Positions 1-8,520 of a stretch of DNA of 50,530 nt are shown in pieces. Position 1 is the first letter of the stretch. Each line of letters begins with the position of its first letter. Both the position numbers and the translations under genes were made by a program. Below the pieces are notes generated by a model. It worked only from the letters and a program-made list of their open reading frames with translations. It made no database searches and had not been told where the DNA came from. The stretch spans positions 1 to 50,530 of the forward strand of contig CAZWOL010000014.1 in NCBI GenBank assembly GCA_964635325.1, written 5' to 3'. The stretch comes from BOG-1112 sp964635325 (lineage in GTDB: Bacteria; Bdellovibrionota_B; Oligoflexia; Oligoflexales; Bog-1112).

Positions 1-111
1 CATACCTGTAATTATAGAGCGTCTATAACAAAAAGAGGAGAGGATCTTGGAGTGAGATTGGTTCTATTGGTCTCTGCTTAATTAATTTAGCTACCAGGCA
101 GATCAATTGAT

Positions 112-1251
112 CTATTTTTGGGCATTCACTACCCAGTTTGTGCTCCAGATTAGGTAGCCTACTAATATTGCAGCAAGACCGGATATACCCAAACCCGTTC
201 TAATGCGTTGGCATGGGGTAGATCTTGGATCACGTTCTGTCGCTTGTTCAAAATAGGGATTATGCCATGAGTAAAGCTCAGGGAGTCTTTCGTTTTGTGA
301 CAGTGGTCGCATCGATCGGGCAAATCTATTTTGAAGTTCAACATCTTCTCTAACATAAGAGACTATGATATCAAGAATGCCCATTGGGAGAGACGGGACG
401 AGTGCTTGTGTTGTTTGCATTACAACACGAGAATCTTCCATATAAGCTAAAGACCTTGGGCCCTCTTCAAAGTTGCCTGGGCCGACCATGTAACGACTTA
501 AGTCATATATAGCACTGTTCATTGCTGCATCATGGGGCAAACGATGGACAGATATGCGAAGACGTGCTTGTTGATATAGGCGATAGATGTGAAAAACTTC
601 CATTACGTAGTAGCGTCTTAGTTCAGGGATGAGTGCATCGAAATACCTCGGCTCAATACGGAGTAAGCGAACCATCATATTTTGGATGTCACGTGTTGGT
701 ATATCACGAAAAGAAACATCTGCTCTATGCATCGCTGCATTAAAGGCAGCACGTCCATGAGTACGCACAAGAGCGGAAAATTCTAACCACATATTTGTCT
801 GTATTTGCCATGTTGCTCGGTTTATCTGTTGAGCAACATACACCCACTTCTTGCTGCTTTCGCTTGGGAGGGGCCGTGCATCTGGTGCTCGATTTCTCAA
901 ATGACGACCCGGTCTTTGCTCTCCCCTAGATCCGACAACATGGGCAATAGATTTCCGAACGCTAGAGAGACTGTTCCATAGGCCAATCCGTTCTTGATTG
1001 GCACCACCTATGAAGTTTGACGTATCTGTAGGTTGACGAAAAGCTAGTTGTGAGAAGGTAGCTAAACTCCGAGAACCGCTGTCCTGTCGTGAAGTTTCGT
1101 ATCTCCATGCGTGAAGTACAGAACTGAAGAAGAGTATGCTGTTCACAATCTCATTTTTGTCCTCATCTCTCAATTCTTGCGGATCCTGAGCAGCAAAGGC
1201 ATTCGAGAAGCTTATAAAGACGCAGAGGATCGTGCTTGTAAATTTGTTCAT
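112..1251 (-). CDS. Exported, C-terminally anchored protein of unknown function
   Basis: A 379-residue protein that I do not recognise. I place the start at the ATG at 1251 because a typical signal peptide follows it (basic MNK, hydrophobic ILCVFISFSN, cleavage likely after AFA at about residue 20). A GAAGAG ribosome-binding site also lies 7 bases upstream. A longer in-frame reading starts at 1353 but adds 34 residues that would bury the signal peptide. The mature part is rich in Arg and aromatic residues and predicted largely helical. A hydrophobic segment about 10 residues from the C-terminus (GISGLAAILVGYLIW) looks like a membrane anchor. Around residues 280-290 the stretch LPMGILDIIVSYV resembles the first helix of F-box-like motifs, a weak likeness only. 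It diverges from the next gene and has no visible link to the polysaccharide locus. Confidence 0.7.
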   Translation of the reverse strand: MNKFTSTILCVFISFSNAFAAQDPQELRDEDKNEIVNSILFFSSVLHAWRYETSRQDSGSRSLATFSQLAFRQPTDTSNFIGGANQERIGLWNSLSSVRKSIAHVVGSRGEQRPGRHLRNRAPDARPLPSESSKKWVYVAQQINRATWQIQTNMWLEFSALVRTHGRAAFNAAMHRADVSFRDIPTRDIQNMMVRLLRIEPRYFDALIPELRRYYVMEVFHIYRLYQQARLRISVHRLPHDAAMNSAIYDLSRYMVGPGNFEEGPRSLAYMEDSRVVMQTTQALVPSLPMGILDIIVSYVREDVELQNRFARSMRPLSQNERLPELYSWHNPYFEQATERDPRSTPCQRIRTGLGISGLAAILVGYLIWSTNWVVNAQK

Positions 1252-1484
1252 ACGAGACTCTTCTTTATGTTGGTTAGGGATGTCGATTGCTGTCGATTTG
1301 GCGCCATTATACATTTTGATCAAAAAATACACAACGCCGTTGAATCGAATCATTTTAGCTGCTTAGCAGGCAGGTATTTGCAAACAATTCGACAAGCTTT
1401 TGCACCTTGTGATATTGCTCATCCCACTGAACACATGATCGATTCGAAGGCAGAGAGGCCTTCCTCAATAGAAAGGTTTCCCCT

Positions 1485-2456
1485 ATGTCTCAACCCATCG
1501 TTGACCTTCATATTGCGAATTATGCGGATCTATTTGGATCTACACCCCCTTCACAAGAGGCTGTTGCTCGCGTTTATAAAGCACTCCTGACGCAAGGAAT
1601 TGTTGGGCTCAGAGGTGTGCCTCGTTATGAAGAACAGACTCGCGCATTTATTTCAGCAGCCATCGCTTTTTCAGGTCTACCGGAGCTCGTGAAGACTCGT
1701 TATGCCCCTCTCCGAGATAGCGGAGATTCTATGGGCTACGAGATCGGTGCCGAACAATTCCAAGATGCGAATGGGGTGTGGCAGTCCGACAATCTCAAAG
1801 CCTCATACTATGCGACGGTTCCCGAGGCACCCGAAAACAAGTGGCCTAAGGAAGTCAACCTCAGAGCGCCCTACATGCAGCTATTGCAGACCATGTTCGA
1901 CACCAGTCGCAAAGTTTTGAATGTGCTGGGCTTGAACTCAATGATGGGCTTGGATCTTGAAAAATTCAGCGCATGGGGACGTATGCTGCACTACAGAATG
2001 AAAGCAGATCAGAATACTGCAAGCAACCCGCTGTGGTGTGGAGCGCATTTTGATCACGGAGTTTTCACTGCGCTCATGCCTTCTGTATATGTACAAAACG
2101 GGAAGTTTATTCCAGAGCCTGAAGATGCAGGGCTCTACGTTATCCCAACTGGTGCAAGTGAATTCTCAAAGGTTCCGAACACAGACTCTTCGGTTCTCCT
2201 CTTTCAGGCTGGTGAATTCGGACAGCTTGCTTCGAATGATCGCATGAAGGCGACTCGACATATGGTTAGAAAAGCTGCAGGAACGATGGAACGCTTTTCG
2301 TTTGCAGTATTCTTGAACGCAGCAGACGAAGCCCGTATATATCCTCAGTCAACTTTGACATCCAATGAACGTTTTTTAAGCGGACAAAACCAGGATGGAA
2401 GCATCAGCTACCAAGCATGGAACGAGGCTTCTCTTGCTCTTTACCGTGGACTCTAG
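1485..2456 (+). CDS. 2-oxoglutarate/Fe(II)-dependent oxygenase, isopenicillin N synthase-like
   Basis: 323 residues, the usual length for the IPNS/2OG-Fe(II) oxygenase family, soluble. The C-terminal double-stranded beta-helix domain carries the facial triad: His188 and Asp190 in AHFDHGVF, and His259 in TRHMV. It also has the Arg-x-Ser 2-oxoglutarate anchor (Arg270, Ser272 in ERFSFAVFLN). The N-terminal part (residues 5-110) matches the family's non-haem dioxygenase N domain in position. An AAAGG ribosome site lies 8 bases before the ATG. It is followed after 15 bases by pdxJ with a strong AAGGAG site, so the two probably share a transcript. The substrate cannot be read from sequence; hydroxylation or desaturation of a small molecule is the family activity. 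Confidence 0.85.
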   Translation: MSQPIVDLHIANYADLFGSTPPSQEAVARVYKALLTQGIVGLRGVPRYEEQTRAFISAAIAFSGLPELVKTRYAPLRDSGDSMGYEIGAEQFQDANGVWQSDNLKASYYATVPEAPENKWPKEVNLRAPYMQLLQTMFDTSRKVLNVLGLNSMMGLDLEKFSAWGRMLHYRMKADQNTASNPLWCGAHFDHGVFTALMPSVYVQNGKFIPEPEDAGLYVIPTGASEFSKVPNTDSSVLLFQAGEFGQLASNDRMKATRHMVRKAAGTMERFSFAVFLNAADEARIYPQSTLTSNERFLSGQNQDGSISYQAWNEASLALYRGL

Positions 2457-2471
2457 AAGGAGACCCTATCG

Positions 2472-3209
2472 ATGACACGTCTTAGCGTTAATGTTAACAA
2501 ACTCGCAACACTCCGCAATTCTCGCGGGGCTAATCTTCCTGATTTGAAAAAGATGACTCTCGACATCGAACGTTTTGGTGCCCAAGGCATCACGATGCAT
2601 CCTCGTCCAGATGAGCGACATATCCGCTTTCAGGATCTCTATGACATTGTGCCTGCACTCACAACGGAATTTAATATTGAGGGGTATCCGTCCGAACATT
2701 TTCTAAAGCTTGTGCAAGACATCCGACCAGCACAAACAACTCTGGTTCCAGACCCTCCACATGTACTGACATCAAACGCAGGTTGGCAGGTCAAAAATAA
2801 TGAAATGCTATTGGCACCGTTGATTGATCGTTTGAAGAGCATGGGTACACGGGTTTCACTCTTTATAGATCCGCATTCCATCCAAGACAGTGAGTTTCAC
2901 CTGATGAAAAAACTTGGGGTCGATCGCATCGAATTATATACCGAAGCGTACGCATCTCATTTTGGCACCGCACGTCAGGCAGCAACCACACAAAGCTACA
3001 AAATCGCTGCACTCAAAGCCCAAGAGCTTGGTCTTGGTGTTAACGCAGGACATGATTTGAATACGCAGAACCTTGCTCACCTTGTGCAGGAGATTCCATT
3101 TTTGTCAGAGGTGTCAATAGGTCACGCTCTCATCTGTGATGCATTGTATTGGGGTATGGAAATCACAATTAAGAAGTATTTAGAATGTTTGTCAGATCTG
3201 AATAAATGA
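2472..3209 (+). CDS. pdxJ: Pyridoxine 5'-phosphate synthase PdxJ
   Basis: 245 residues, the normal size. PdxJ condenses 1-deoxy-D-xylulose 5-phosphate with 3-amino-2-oxopropyl phosphate to give pyridoxine 5'-phosphate, the ring-closing step of the DXP-dependent vitamin B6 pathway; it acts in the cytosol. Visible family blocks are VNVNKLATLRNSRG at the N-terminus, GITMHPRPDERHI near residue 40, the conserved Glu of FNIEG, VSLFIDP near residue 135, GVNAGHDLN near residue 195 and EVSIGHALI near residue 215. The HPRPDERHIR form differs from the enterobacterial HLREDRRHI form and resembles the version I know from Bacteroidetes and delta-type lineages. AAGGAG sits 8-9 bases before the ATG. Several PLP enzymes are encoded later in the window, but no direct link is implied. 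Confidence 0.96.
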   Translation: MTRLSVNVNKLATLRNSRGANLPDLKKMTLDIERFGAQGITMHPRPDERHIRFQDLYDIVPALTTEFNIEGYPSEHFLKLVQDIRPAQTTLVPDPPHVLTSNAGWQVKNNEMLLAPLIDRLKSMGTRVSLFIDPHSIQDSEFHLMKKLGVDRIELYTEAYASHFGTARQAATTQSYKIAALKAQELGLGVNAGHDLNTQNLAHLVQEIPFLSEVSIGHALICDALYWGMEITIKKYLECLSDLNK

Positions 3210-3221
3210 AAGGGTTAAAGC

Positions 3222-4019
3222 ATGGATGTTGCAATTAGAAATATACTCATTGGCGTGATGACCAGAGAGCATAAGATTAATAAACATCTTCAAGAAACTG
3301 TAGATCGTATTGGAAGTCTCGCTATACCAGCGCTGATCGATATTATGAGCGATAGAGATTTCATGAATAGTGACTCACCTGGAGGGGGATTCATTAATAT
3401 TTTAGCTGCAAGATTTCTCGCAGCTAAAGGTCAAGTTTGTGCGATTGAACCCATGCTGAACATACTGTTTGATGCTCCCCCGCTTTCAAATGTCTCCGAA
3501 GAAATTCACGCCTGTGTCTGCAAACTCCTTGCGCTAGACATTAATCCAGCTCTTACAATGTTTGATGCTGCAAAATCAAATGAACATAAAGTTATAATCG
3601 GTCATGCAATTGGTGAGTGTCGGTCTAATGATCCAAGGGTATTTGATGTTTTTATCGAGATGCTTCGCATCGGTGATGGGTTGGCTCCATTCTTTCTTGC
3701 TGAAATTGGTGATCCTCGAGCTATTCCATTTCTGTCCCAGGCTTTCGATAACATGCAACTTGCCAATTCTGCTTTTAAAAACATGAATATCTTTGAATTT
3801 GCAGACGCAATAGAAAGGCTAGGAGGACAACTGACATCGCAACAGAAGCAAAAGCTAGAATTTGCAAGAGGCGTGGATCAAACATTTTTCAATCCTATGC
3901 GGAATGAATTTTCCCCTCTCCTGGACAACGTAAGAGAAAAAATCGGTAGAAATGATCCCTGTATCTGTGATTCTGGGAAAAAATACAAAAAATGCTGTCT
4001 AAGATTGGAACGCGTTTAG
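3222..4019 (+). CDS. HEAT-repeat-like protein with C-terminal SEC-C zinc motif
   Basis: 265 residues. The last 25 residues form a SEC-C motif (GRNDPCICDSGKKYKKCC), with Cys247, Cys249, Cys258 and Cys259 as the Zn ligands. This is the module found at the C-terminus of SecA and on many otherwise unrelated proteins. The rest is helical, with repeated units of the kind IPALIDIM, AIEPMLNIL and AIPFLSQAF that look like HEAT/PBS-lyase-type repeats (roughly residues 25-200). This suggests a scaffold or binding protein rather than an enzyme. It starts 12 bases after pdxJ, preceded by GAAAGGG, so it is probably the last gene of that operon. Its function is unknown. Confidence 0.8.
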   Translation: MDVAIRNILIGVMTREHKINKHLQETVDRIGSLAIPALIDIMSDRDFMNSDSPGGGFINILAARFLAAKGQVCAIEPMLNILFDAPPLSNVSEEIHACVCKLLALDINPALTMFDAAKSNEHKVIIGHAIGECRSNDPRVFDVFIEMLRIGDGLAPFFLAEIGDPRAIPFLSQAFDNMQLANSAFKNMNIFEFADAIERLGGQLTSQQKQKLEFARGVDQTFFNPMRNEFSPLLDNVREKIGRNDPCICDSGKKYKKCCLRLERV

Positions 4020-4068
4020 AGAGATTGGCAAAGTAGCTATGGTATGCTTACTAGCTTGTCACGTCCTT

Positions 4069-5349
4069 TCACCTCTTGTTCATTAGCCAAGCTATCCCAT
4101 CTTCGGCTGTCTCCCACTCCCCTTCTAGATAAGAGTAGCGTAGGGCCTTTAAAGCTTCTCCTACTAAGGCTCCAGAGGAAATCTCAAGCCTTTGCATCAG
4201 TTGCTTACCATCTAATGGCATCGACACGCGACGTCCACCAAACTGTGCTTCGAATTCAATGATTTTTTTCAATCGATGCAAACGCAGTGGCGAATTGGCG
4301 TAGTACACCTTGAGAAAGGGGACGACTGCCTTCAAAAAGAGACCTTCGGTTTTTTGCTCACATGCATCTACAAACAGCAAGGCATCTGCACAACGACTCT
4401 TCACTAGCATAAGATGAGAGCACGCTTCAACCAGTGCCAATATGAGTCGCTGGTCTTTTTTGCTCAGACGAATTTTAAAATAAATAAGAGTTTGTGCGCA
4501 GAGTTCAAGCAACTTAGCAGGTTCTTTTTTTGCGCTGATGTTCATCACCATCAGCACGAGTGCAATACGGGCCTGCGGTCTATACTCTTCAGGAACTTTG
4601 GATAATCGATCTAGGCGCATCAAACATGTTGTGCGTGCCAAAGTACTTAGCATATCGAAAGGTGGGAATATAAATTGAAAGACACCGGTCTTTGTCATCA
4701 GGTGCAGTGTGCTCATTATCGTCTCACAACGCAAGATCTCAAAAATCTCGTGCGTCACACGTTCATGACTGATGATGCTCAACCCTATTAGGTTGCTTGC
4801 AATCGCCTTTGCTGTTGCTGCATTCGACTTCAATCCAAAACGAGCCTGGAAACGAAAAAAACGCAATATGCGTAGGTAGTCCTCTTGGATGCGTGTGGTT
4901 GCATCACCAACAAAGACGAGCCGCTTTTCTTGCAAATGCTTTTGACCTTCAAAGTAGTCGTAGACTTTGCCACTACGATTTTGTGACATAGCATTGATCG
5001 TAAAGTCGCGGCGACAAGCATCCGTCCTAAAGTCCGTATGAAATGCTACCTGTGCATGCCGACCATGCGTTTCCACATCCTCTCGCAAACTGGTCACTTC
5101 GACTGGCCCCGATGGCATCAGCGGAGTGATCGTCCCATGCTCCTGTCCATAGAGGAGCGTCTTTACATCTGTAGCTTTGAACAGAGCTAGCAACTCCTCC
5201 GGCCGCGCTGATGTCGCTATATCGTAGTCTTTAGGTTCGAGGCCCAATAAGGTGTCACGCACACAGCCCCCGACAAGGCGAGCTTCATAGCCCGCATCTT
5301 CGAGGATTTTTAGAACTTTGAGGGCGTCTTTTTTCTTTGCACTAGTCAT
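4069..5349 (-). CDS. CCA tRNA nucleotidyltransferase / poly(A) polymerase family protein
   Basis: 426 residues, class II nucleotidyltransferase. The head domain has LVGGCVRDTLLG (Gly27-Gly28, Arg31-Asp32), the catalytic DYD (Asp41, Asp43) and RRDFTINAM (residues 113-121). The neck has RIQEDYLRILRFFRFQARFG (about 153-172). These are the hallmarks of bacterial CCA-adding enzymes and of PcnB poly(A) polymerases; the two cannot be safely separated by eye. The enzyme would add or repair the 3' CCA of tRNA, or polyadenylate RNA, in the cytosol. The start at 5349 has AAAGG about 9 bases upstream. It is convergent with the SEC-C gene and divergent from the tviB-like gene, and is therefore a housekeeping boundary of the polysaccharide locus. 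Confidence 0.92.
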   Translation of the reverse strand: MTSAKKKDALKVLKILEDAGYEARLVGGCVRDTLLGLEPKDYDIATSARPEELLALFKATDVKTLLYGQEHGTITPLMPSGPVEVTSLREDVETHGRHAQVAFHTDFRTDACRRDFTINAMSQNRSGKVYDYFEGQKHLQEKRLVFVGDATTRIQEDYLRILRFFRFQARFGLKSNAATAKAIASNLIGLSIISHERVTHEIFEILRCETIMSTLHLMTKTGVFQFIFPPFDMLSTLARTTCLMRLDRLSKVPEEYRPQARIALVLMVMNISAKKEPAKLLELCAQTLIYFKIRLSKKDQRLILALVEACSHLMLVKSRCADALLFVDACEQKTEGLFLKAVVPFLKVYYANSPLRLHRLKKIIEFEAQFGGRRVSMPLDGKQLMQRLEISSGALVGEALKALRYSYLEGEWETAEDGIAWLMNKR

Positions 5350-5464
5350 ATCGAATGCCTTTTCGGATCATTTTTTGCTAAAGTCAGCGACAGCTCATCA
5401 CGAGCGGAGACGCTCTATTCATAATGGAAAGAACTGTGCATGAAAACAAGTCTAAGGATACAAA

Positions 5465-6772
5465 ATGGCCCATATTAATGAGAAGACACCGATTGTTATT
5501 GTCGGAGTTGGTTATGTGGGCCTGCCCTTGGCGTGCCTGCTTGCCACGCGCTACCGAGTTATAGGTCTCGATATAGATGAAGGTCGTGTGCAGGAGTTGA
5601 ACTCTGGCTACGATCGCACAGACGAAGTACCGGATGCTGAAAAGCTACGTCAAAAAAACCTTAGTTTTTCTACCGATGCAAAAGTTATAGAGAACTCGCG
5701 CTTTATCATCATCACAGTTCCGACTCCCGTCGATGATTTCAATAAACCTGACCTTGGTCCCTTGCTTGCAGCTTCAAAAACGGTTGGCCAGCATCTGCAA
5801 AAAGGCAGCATCGTTGTGTATGAGTCAACGGTTTATCCAGGCTGCACAGAAAATGAATGTCGTAAAGTCCTAGAACAGTATAGCGGACTAAGCTTCCAAC
5901 AGGACTTTGAGTTAGGGTATTCGCCGGAGCGGGTAAACCCGGGTGATCGCAAGAATACTATCGATAAGATTACTAAGATTGTCTCTGGATCTTCTCAGGA
6001 GACACTTGAGATCGTAGCAGAAGTTTATGGCTCTGTAGTCACAGGAGGTATACACCGAGCACCCTCACTTGCAACTGCAGAGGCAGCAAAGATCATCGAA
6101 AATACACAGCGTGATGTCAATATTGCGCTGATGAATGAGCTTGCGGTGATTTTCGAAAAAATCGGTCTTGATACACAGGATGTTTTAAAAGCAGCACGTA
6201 CCAAATGGAACTGGAACGACTACACCCCAGGGCTAGTTGGGGGGCACTGCATAGGAGTAGACCCCTACTACCTGACGTACATGGCTGAGGGTCTTGGTGT
6301 AACACCTCAAGTTATTTTAGCGAGTCGTAAAATTAACGACAATATGAGTACATTTGTTGCGCAAAAACTTATCAAGATGTTGCTCAACCAAAAAAAATCA
6401 TCAAAAAATCCACTAAGAGTTGCAGTTTGCGGAATGACATTTAAGGAAAATGTTCCCGACCTACGCAACTCCAAAGTGATGGATTTAGTGACTTATCTTG
6501 AGGAGTTTGGAGTTCAGGTCTTCTGCTTTGATCCAGTGGCGGATGCTAAGGAATTTCGAGAAATGTATGGACACACATTAAGTCCATGGAATGAGCTGCC
6601 GCTTTGCAATGCAATTGTTGTCGCGGTCAAACATGAGTCCATTAAAAATGAGATCACTCTCGATAAAATTTTGCAAAAGCTTGAGCCAGAGAGCCGAATA
6701 CTCATGGATCTCAAAGGCCTGTATGACCGACATGCCGCTGAAAAATTAGGTATGAGTGTATGGAGAATGTAA
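5465..6772 (+). CDS. tviB: Nucleotide-sugar 6-dehydrogenase, TviB/WbpO type
   Basis: 435 residues, UDP-glucose/GDP-mannose dehydrogenase superfamily. The N-terminal Rossmann domain has IVIVGVGYVGLPLA (Gly14, Gly16, Gly19). The central domain has YSPERVNPGD and AAKIIENTQRDVNIALMNE. The catalytic Cys261 lies in VGGHCIGVDPYYL, and the C-terminal UDP-binding domain begins around residue 320. The pattern matches the TviB/WbpO branch, which oxidises UDP-GlcNAc or UDP-GalNAc at C6 to the uronic acid with two NAD+. Substrate choice is inferred. AAGGA lies 7 bases before the ATG. It opens the + strand run of polysaccharide genes. The usual partner epimerase TviC is not adjacent; an epimerase domain occurs at 17.6-18.6 kb. 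Confidence 0.92.
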   Translation: MAHINEKTPIVIVGVGYVGLPLACLLATRYRVIGLDIDEGRVQELNSGYDRTDEVPDAEKLRQKNLSFSTDAKVIENSRFIIITVPTPVDDFNKPDLGPLLAASKTVGQHLQKGSIVVYESTVYPGCTENECRKVLEQYSGLSFQQDFELGYSPERVNPGDRKNTIDKITKIVSGSSQETLEIVAEVYGSVVTGGIHRAPSLATAEAAKIIENTQRDVNIALMNELAVIFEKIGLDTQDVLKAARTKWNWNDYTPGLVGGHCIGVDPYYLTYMAEGLGVTPQVILASRKINDNMSTFVAQKLIKMLLNQKKSSKNPLRVAVCGMTFKENVPDLRNSKVMDLVTYLEEFGVQVFCFDPVADAKEFREMYGHTLSPWNELPLCNAIVVAVKHESIKNEITLDKILQKLEPESRILMDLKGLYDRHAAEKLGMSVWRM

Positions 6773-6863
6773 TGCATCATCATAAGCGCGGATCACAAAC
6801 CACTTAAAAATACTTCGATATTCCTTCTTTCCTGCTAGAATAATACTCCAGTGATGTCAAATC

Positions 6864-8303
6864 ATGGCGAGGTTTTTCTTCAGAATGAGTAGTCTTTCCG
6901 TCTCTCAAACCGATGCAGCCAAAGACAGTCCTGTTTTCACACATCTGGCGAGTTCATTTTCTGTAAACCTTACCGACATACTTTTAACTCCCTATCGTTC
7001 TCTCTGGGCGACTGTCGATCTGTTCCTACTTTTTTCTCTCTATACAATCGGTGTATGGTCAAGTCCGCACGAAGCTTGGGGAACTTGGAAATACCAAAAT
7101 CTAGCACCTGCGCTTATTTTTGCTTTTGTCTTTGTCGTTCTTGCACTTGGGATGGGCTACTACGAACGCCCTCGACGTTTCACCAAATTTAATATTTTTG
7201 CTATCGGAGCTGGAGCAACCGTCATCTCATTATTTATGAGTTTATCTGTTGTATATTTTGCGTATTACGAATTTTTTGGAAGGCTATCTTTTGTTTATGG
7301 CTGTGCGGCATCCTATTTGGGGCTCTCCATATTCAAGTTTGTTTTAAGTCGCTTTCTTCGACGTAATCCCTATCGATTCACCATAGTCGGTAACTCCGAA
7401 TGTTGTGAGCAAATTAAGAAGCACTGCTTTAAAAATCGTCGCGAGAATCGCTACTATTCTTACGCGGATTGGACGAGTGAGCTTTTTCCTAAAAATAAAC
7501 CTATCGATGTACAAACGCTGCAGACTGCAAAAGTACCAAATTTGGTTATGACGAAAAGCGCCCTTGAAAGTCCAGAGATGATAGCGTTTGCACTCCAGGC
7601 TCTGCAACAGGGTTGTCGTGTCATCGATGAAATTACATTTTACATTCAATTTTTTGAAAAAATACCCATCCATCATATTTCCGAAAACTGGATACTCCAT
7701 AAAGGTATTGATACACGTCCGATTTTTCTCAGTATGGCGAAACGCATTCTCGATATTGTAATTTCAGCAGTTTCTCTAGTTCTCTTATTTCCATTTTTTC
7801 TCTTGATTAGTTTGGTAATCAAACTCACCAGTCCCGGTCCTGTTTTCTATGTGCAAACTCGGATGGGGCGATTCTGCCAACCCTTTCGTATTCTGAAGTT
7901 TAGAACGATGGTGTTCAATCCTGATGAAAAAAGTATAGTTTCTACAGCTCTAAAAGACCCCCGAGTTACAAAAATTGGCAAATTTATGCGTCCCCTCCAT
8001 ATCGACGAACTACCACAACTATGGAACGTACTGCGTGGCACAATGTCGCTTGTTGGGCCGCGACCTGAAGCAAAAGATTTTGCACAAAAGATGAGGCAGG
8101 TTCCCCTCTACGATCTCCGACACCTACTGCGTCCAGGACTCACAGGACATGCACAAATCACCCAAGGGTACACGCAAGGTGTTGTTGATGAGATGACTGA
8201 GAAACTCGCTTACGATTTATTTTACGTGTGCAACTGTAGTCTGATGCTCGATATTCGGATTATTTTACGCACTGTTTTTTGTTTGGTGCATGGCTCACGC
8301 TAG
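6864..8303 (+). CDS. Polyprenyl-phosphate sugar-1-phosphate transferase (initiating enzyme)
   Basis: 479 residues. Four hydrophobic segments at about 50-66, 82-100, 111-135 and 142-160 precede a soluble middle part (about 170-285) and a C-terminal bacterial sugar transferase domain (about 290-479). That domain has its own membrane helix (295-320) and the family motifs LKFRTMV (344-350), DELPQLWNVLRGTMSLVGPR (381-400) and LRPGLTGHAQI. This is the architecture of WbaP/CpsE-like enzymes, which load the first sugar phosphate onto undecaprenyl phosphate at the inner membrane. The start is uncertain: the ATG at 6864 lacks a clear ribosome site, whereas the in-frame ATG at 6885 has GCGAGG 12 bases upstream. 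Which sugar it transfers cannot be read from sequence. Confidence 0.9.
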   Translation: MARFFFRMSSLSVSQTDAAKDSPVFTHLASSFSVNLTDILLTPYRSLWATVDLFLLFSLYTIGVWSSPHEAWGTWKYQNLAPALIFAFVFVVLALGMGYYERPRRFTKFNIFAIGAGATVISLFMSLSVVYFAYYEFFGRLSFVYGCAASYLGLSIFKFVLSRFLRRNPYRFTIVGNSECCEQIKKHCFKNRRENRYYSYADWTSELFPKNKPIDVQTLQTAKVPNLVMTKSALESPEMIAFALQALQQGCRVIDEITFYIQFFEKIPIHHISENWILHKGIDTRPIFLSMAKRILDIVISAVSLVLLFPFFLLISLVIKLTSPGPVFYVQTRMGRFCQPFRILKFRTMVFNPDEKSIVSTALKDPRVTKIGKFMRPLHIDELPQLWNVLRGTMSLVGPRPEAKDFAQKMRQVPLYDLRHLLRPGLTGHAQITQGYTQGVVDEMTEKLAYDLFYVCNCSLMLDIRIILRTVFCLVHGSR

Positions 8304-8337
8304 CACATTGCATAATCATCAAATAGATGAGGTATTC

Positions 8338-8520
8338 ATGAGATTCATAATGTTTATTGGTATTTTGCTATCTTTGGTATCATCCACGGCTTGGGCCTAC
8401 ATTGATCCAGGTACGGGCAGCATACTCCTTCAAATTGTTTTTGCACTTTTCGCATCATCCTACCTATGGTTCAAAAAAGTCACTAATTTTGTGCGCAATC
8501 TATTTCGAAAGCAAAAATAA
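8338..8520 (+). CDS. Small exported YIDPGTG protein
   Basis: 60 residues. I start at the ATG at 8338, preceded by GATGAGG, rather than at 8290 inside the previous gene. A signal peptide (MRFIMFIGILLSLVSSTAWA) is followed directly by YIDPGTGSILLQ, then a membrane helix (about 29-46) and a basic tail (NFVRNLFRKQK). I know short proteins with this A-Y-I-D-P-G-T-G-S signature from other polysaccharide clusters; their function is not established to my knowledge. The gene ends in TAATG, so its stop overlaps the start of the next gene by one base and translation is probably coupled. The pairing with the next two genes suggests one functional unit. Confidence 0.82.
   Translation: MRFIMFIGILLSLVSSTAWAYIDPGTGSILLQIVFALFASSYLWFKKVTNFVRNLFRKQK

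Noticed and set aside
1111..1590. 159-codon + strand frame
   Set aside because: It overlaps the signal-peptide gene on the other strand and the start of the oxygenase gene, has no ribosome site and shows no protein-like motifs.
7344..7700. 118-codon - strand frame inside the sugar transferase gene
   Set aside because: It is opposite a gene with clear family motifs and has no recognisable features.
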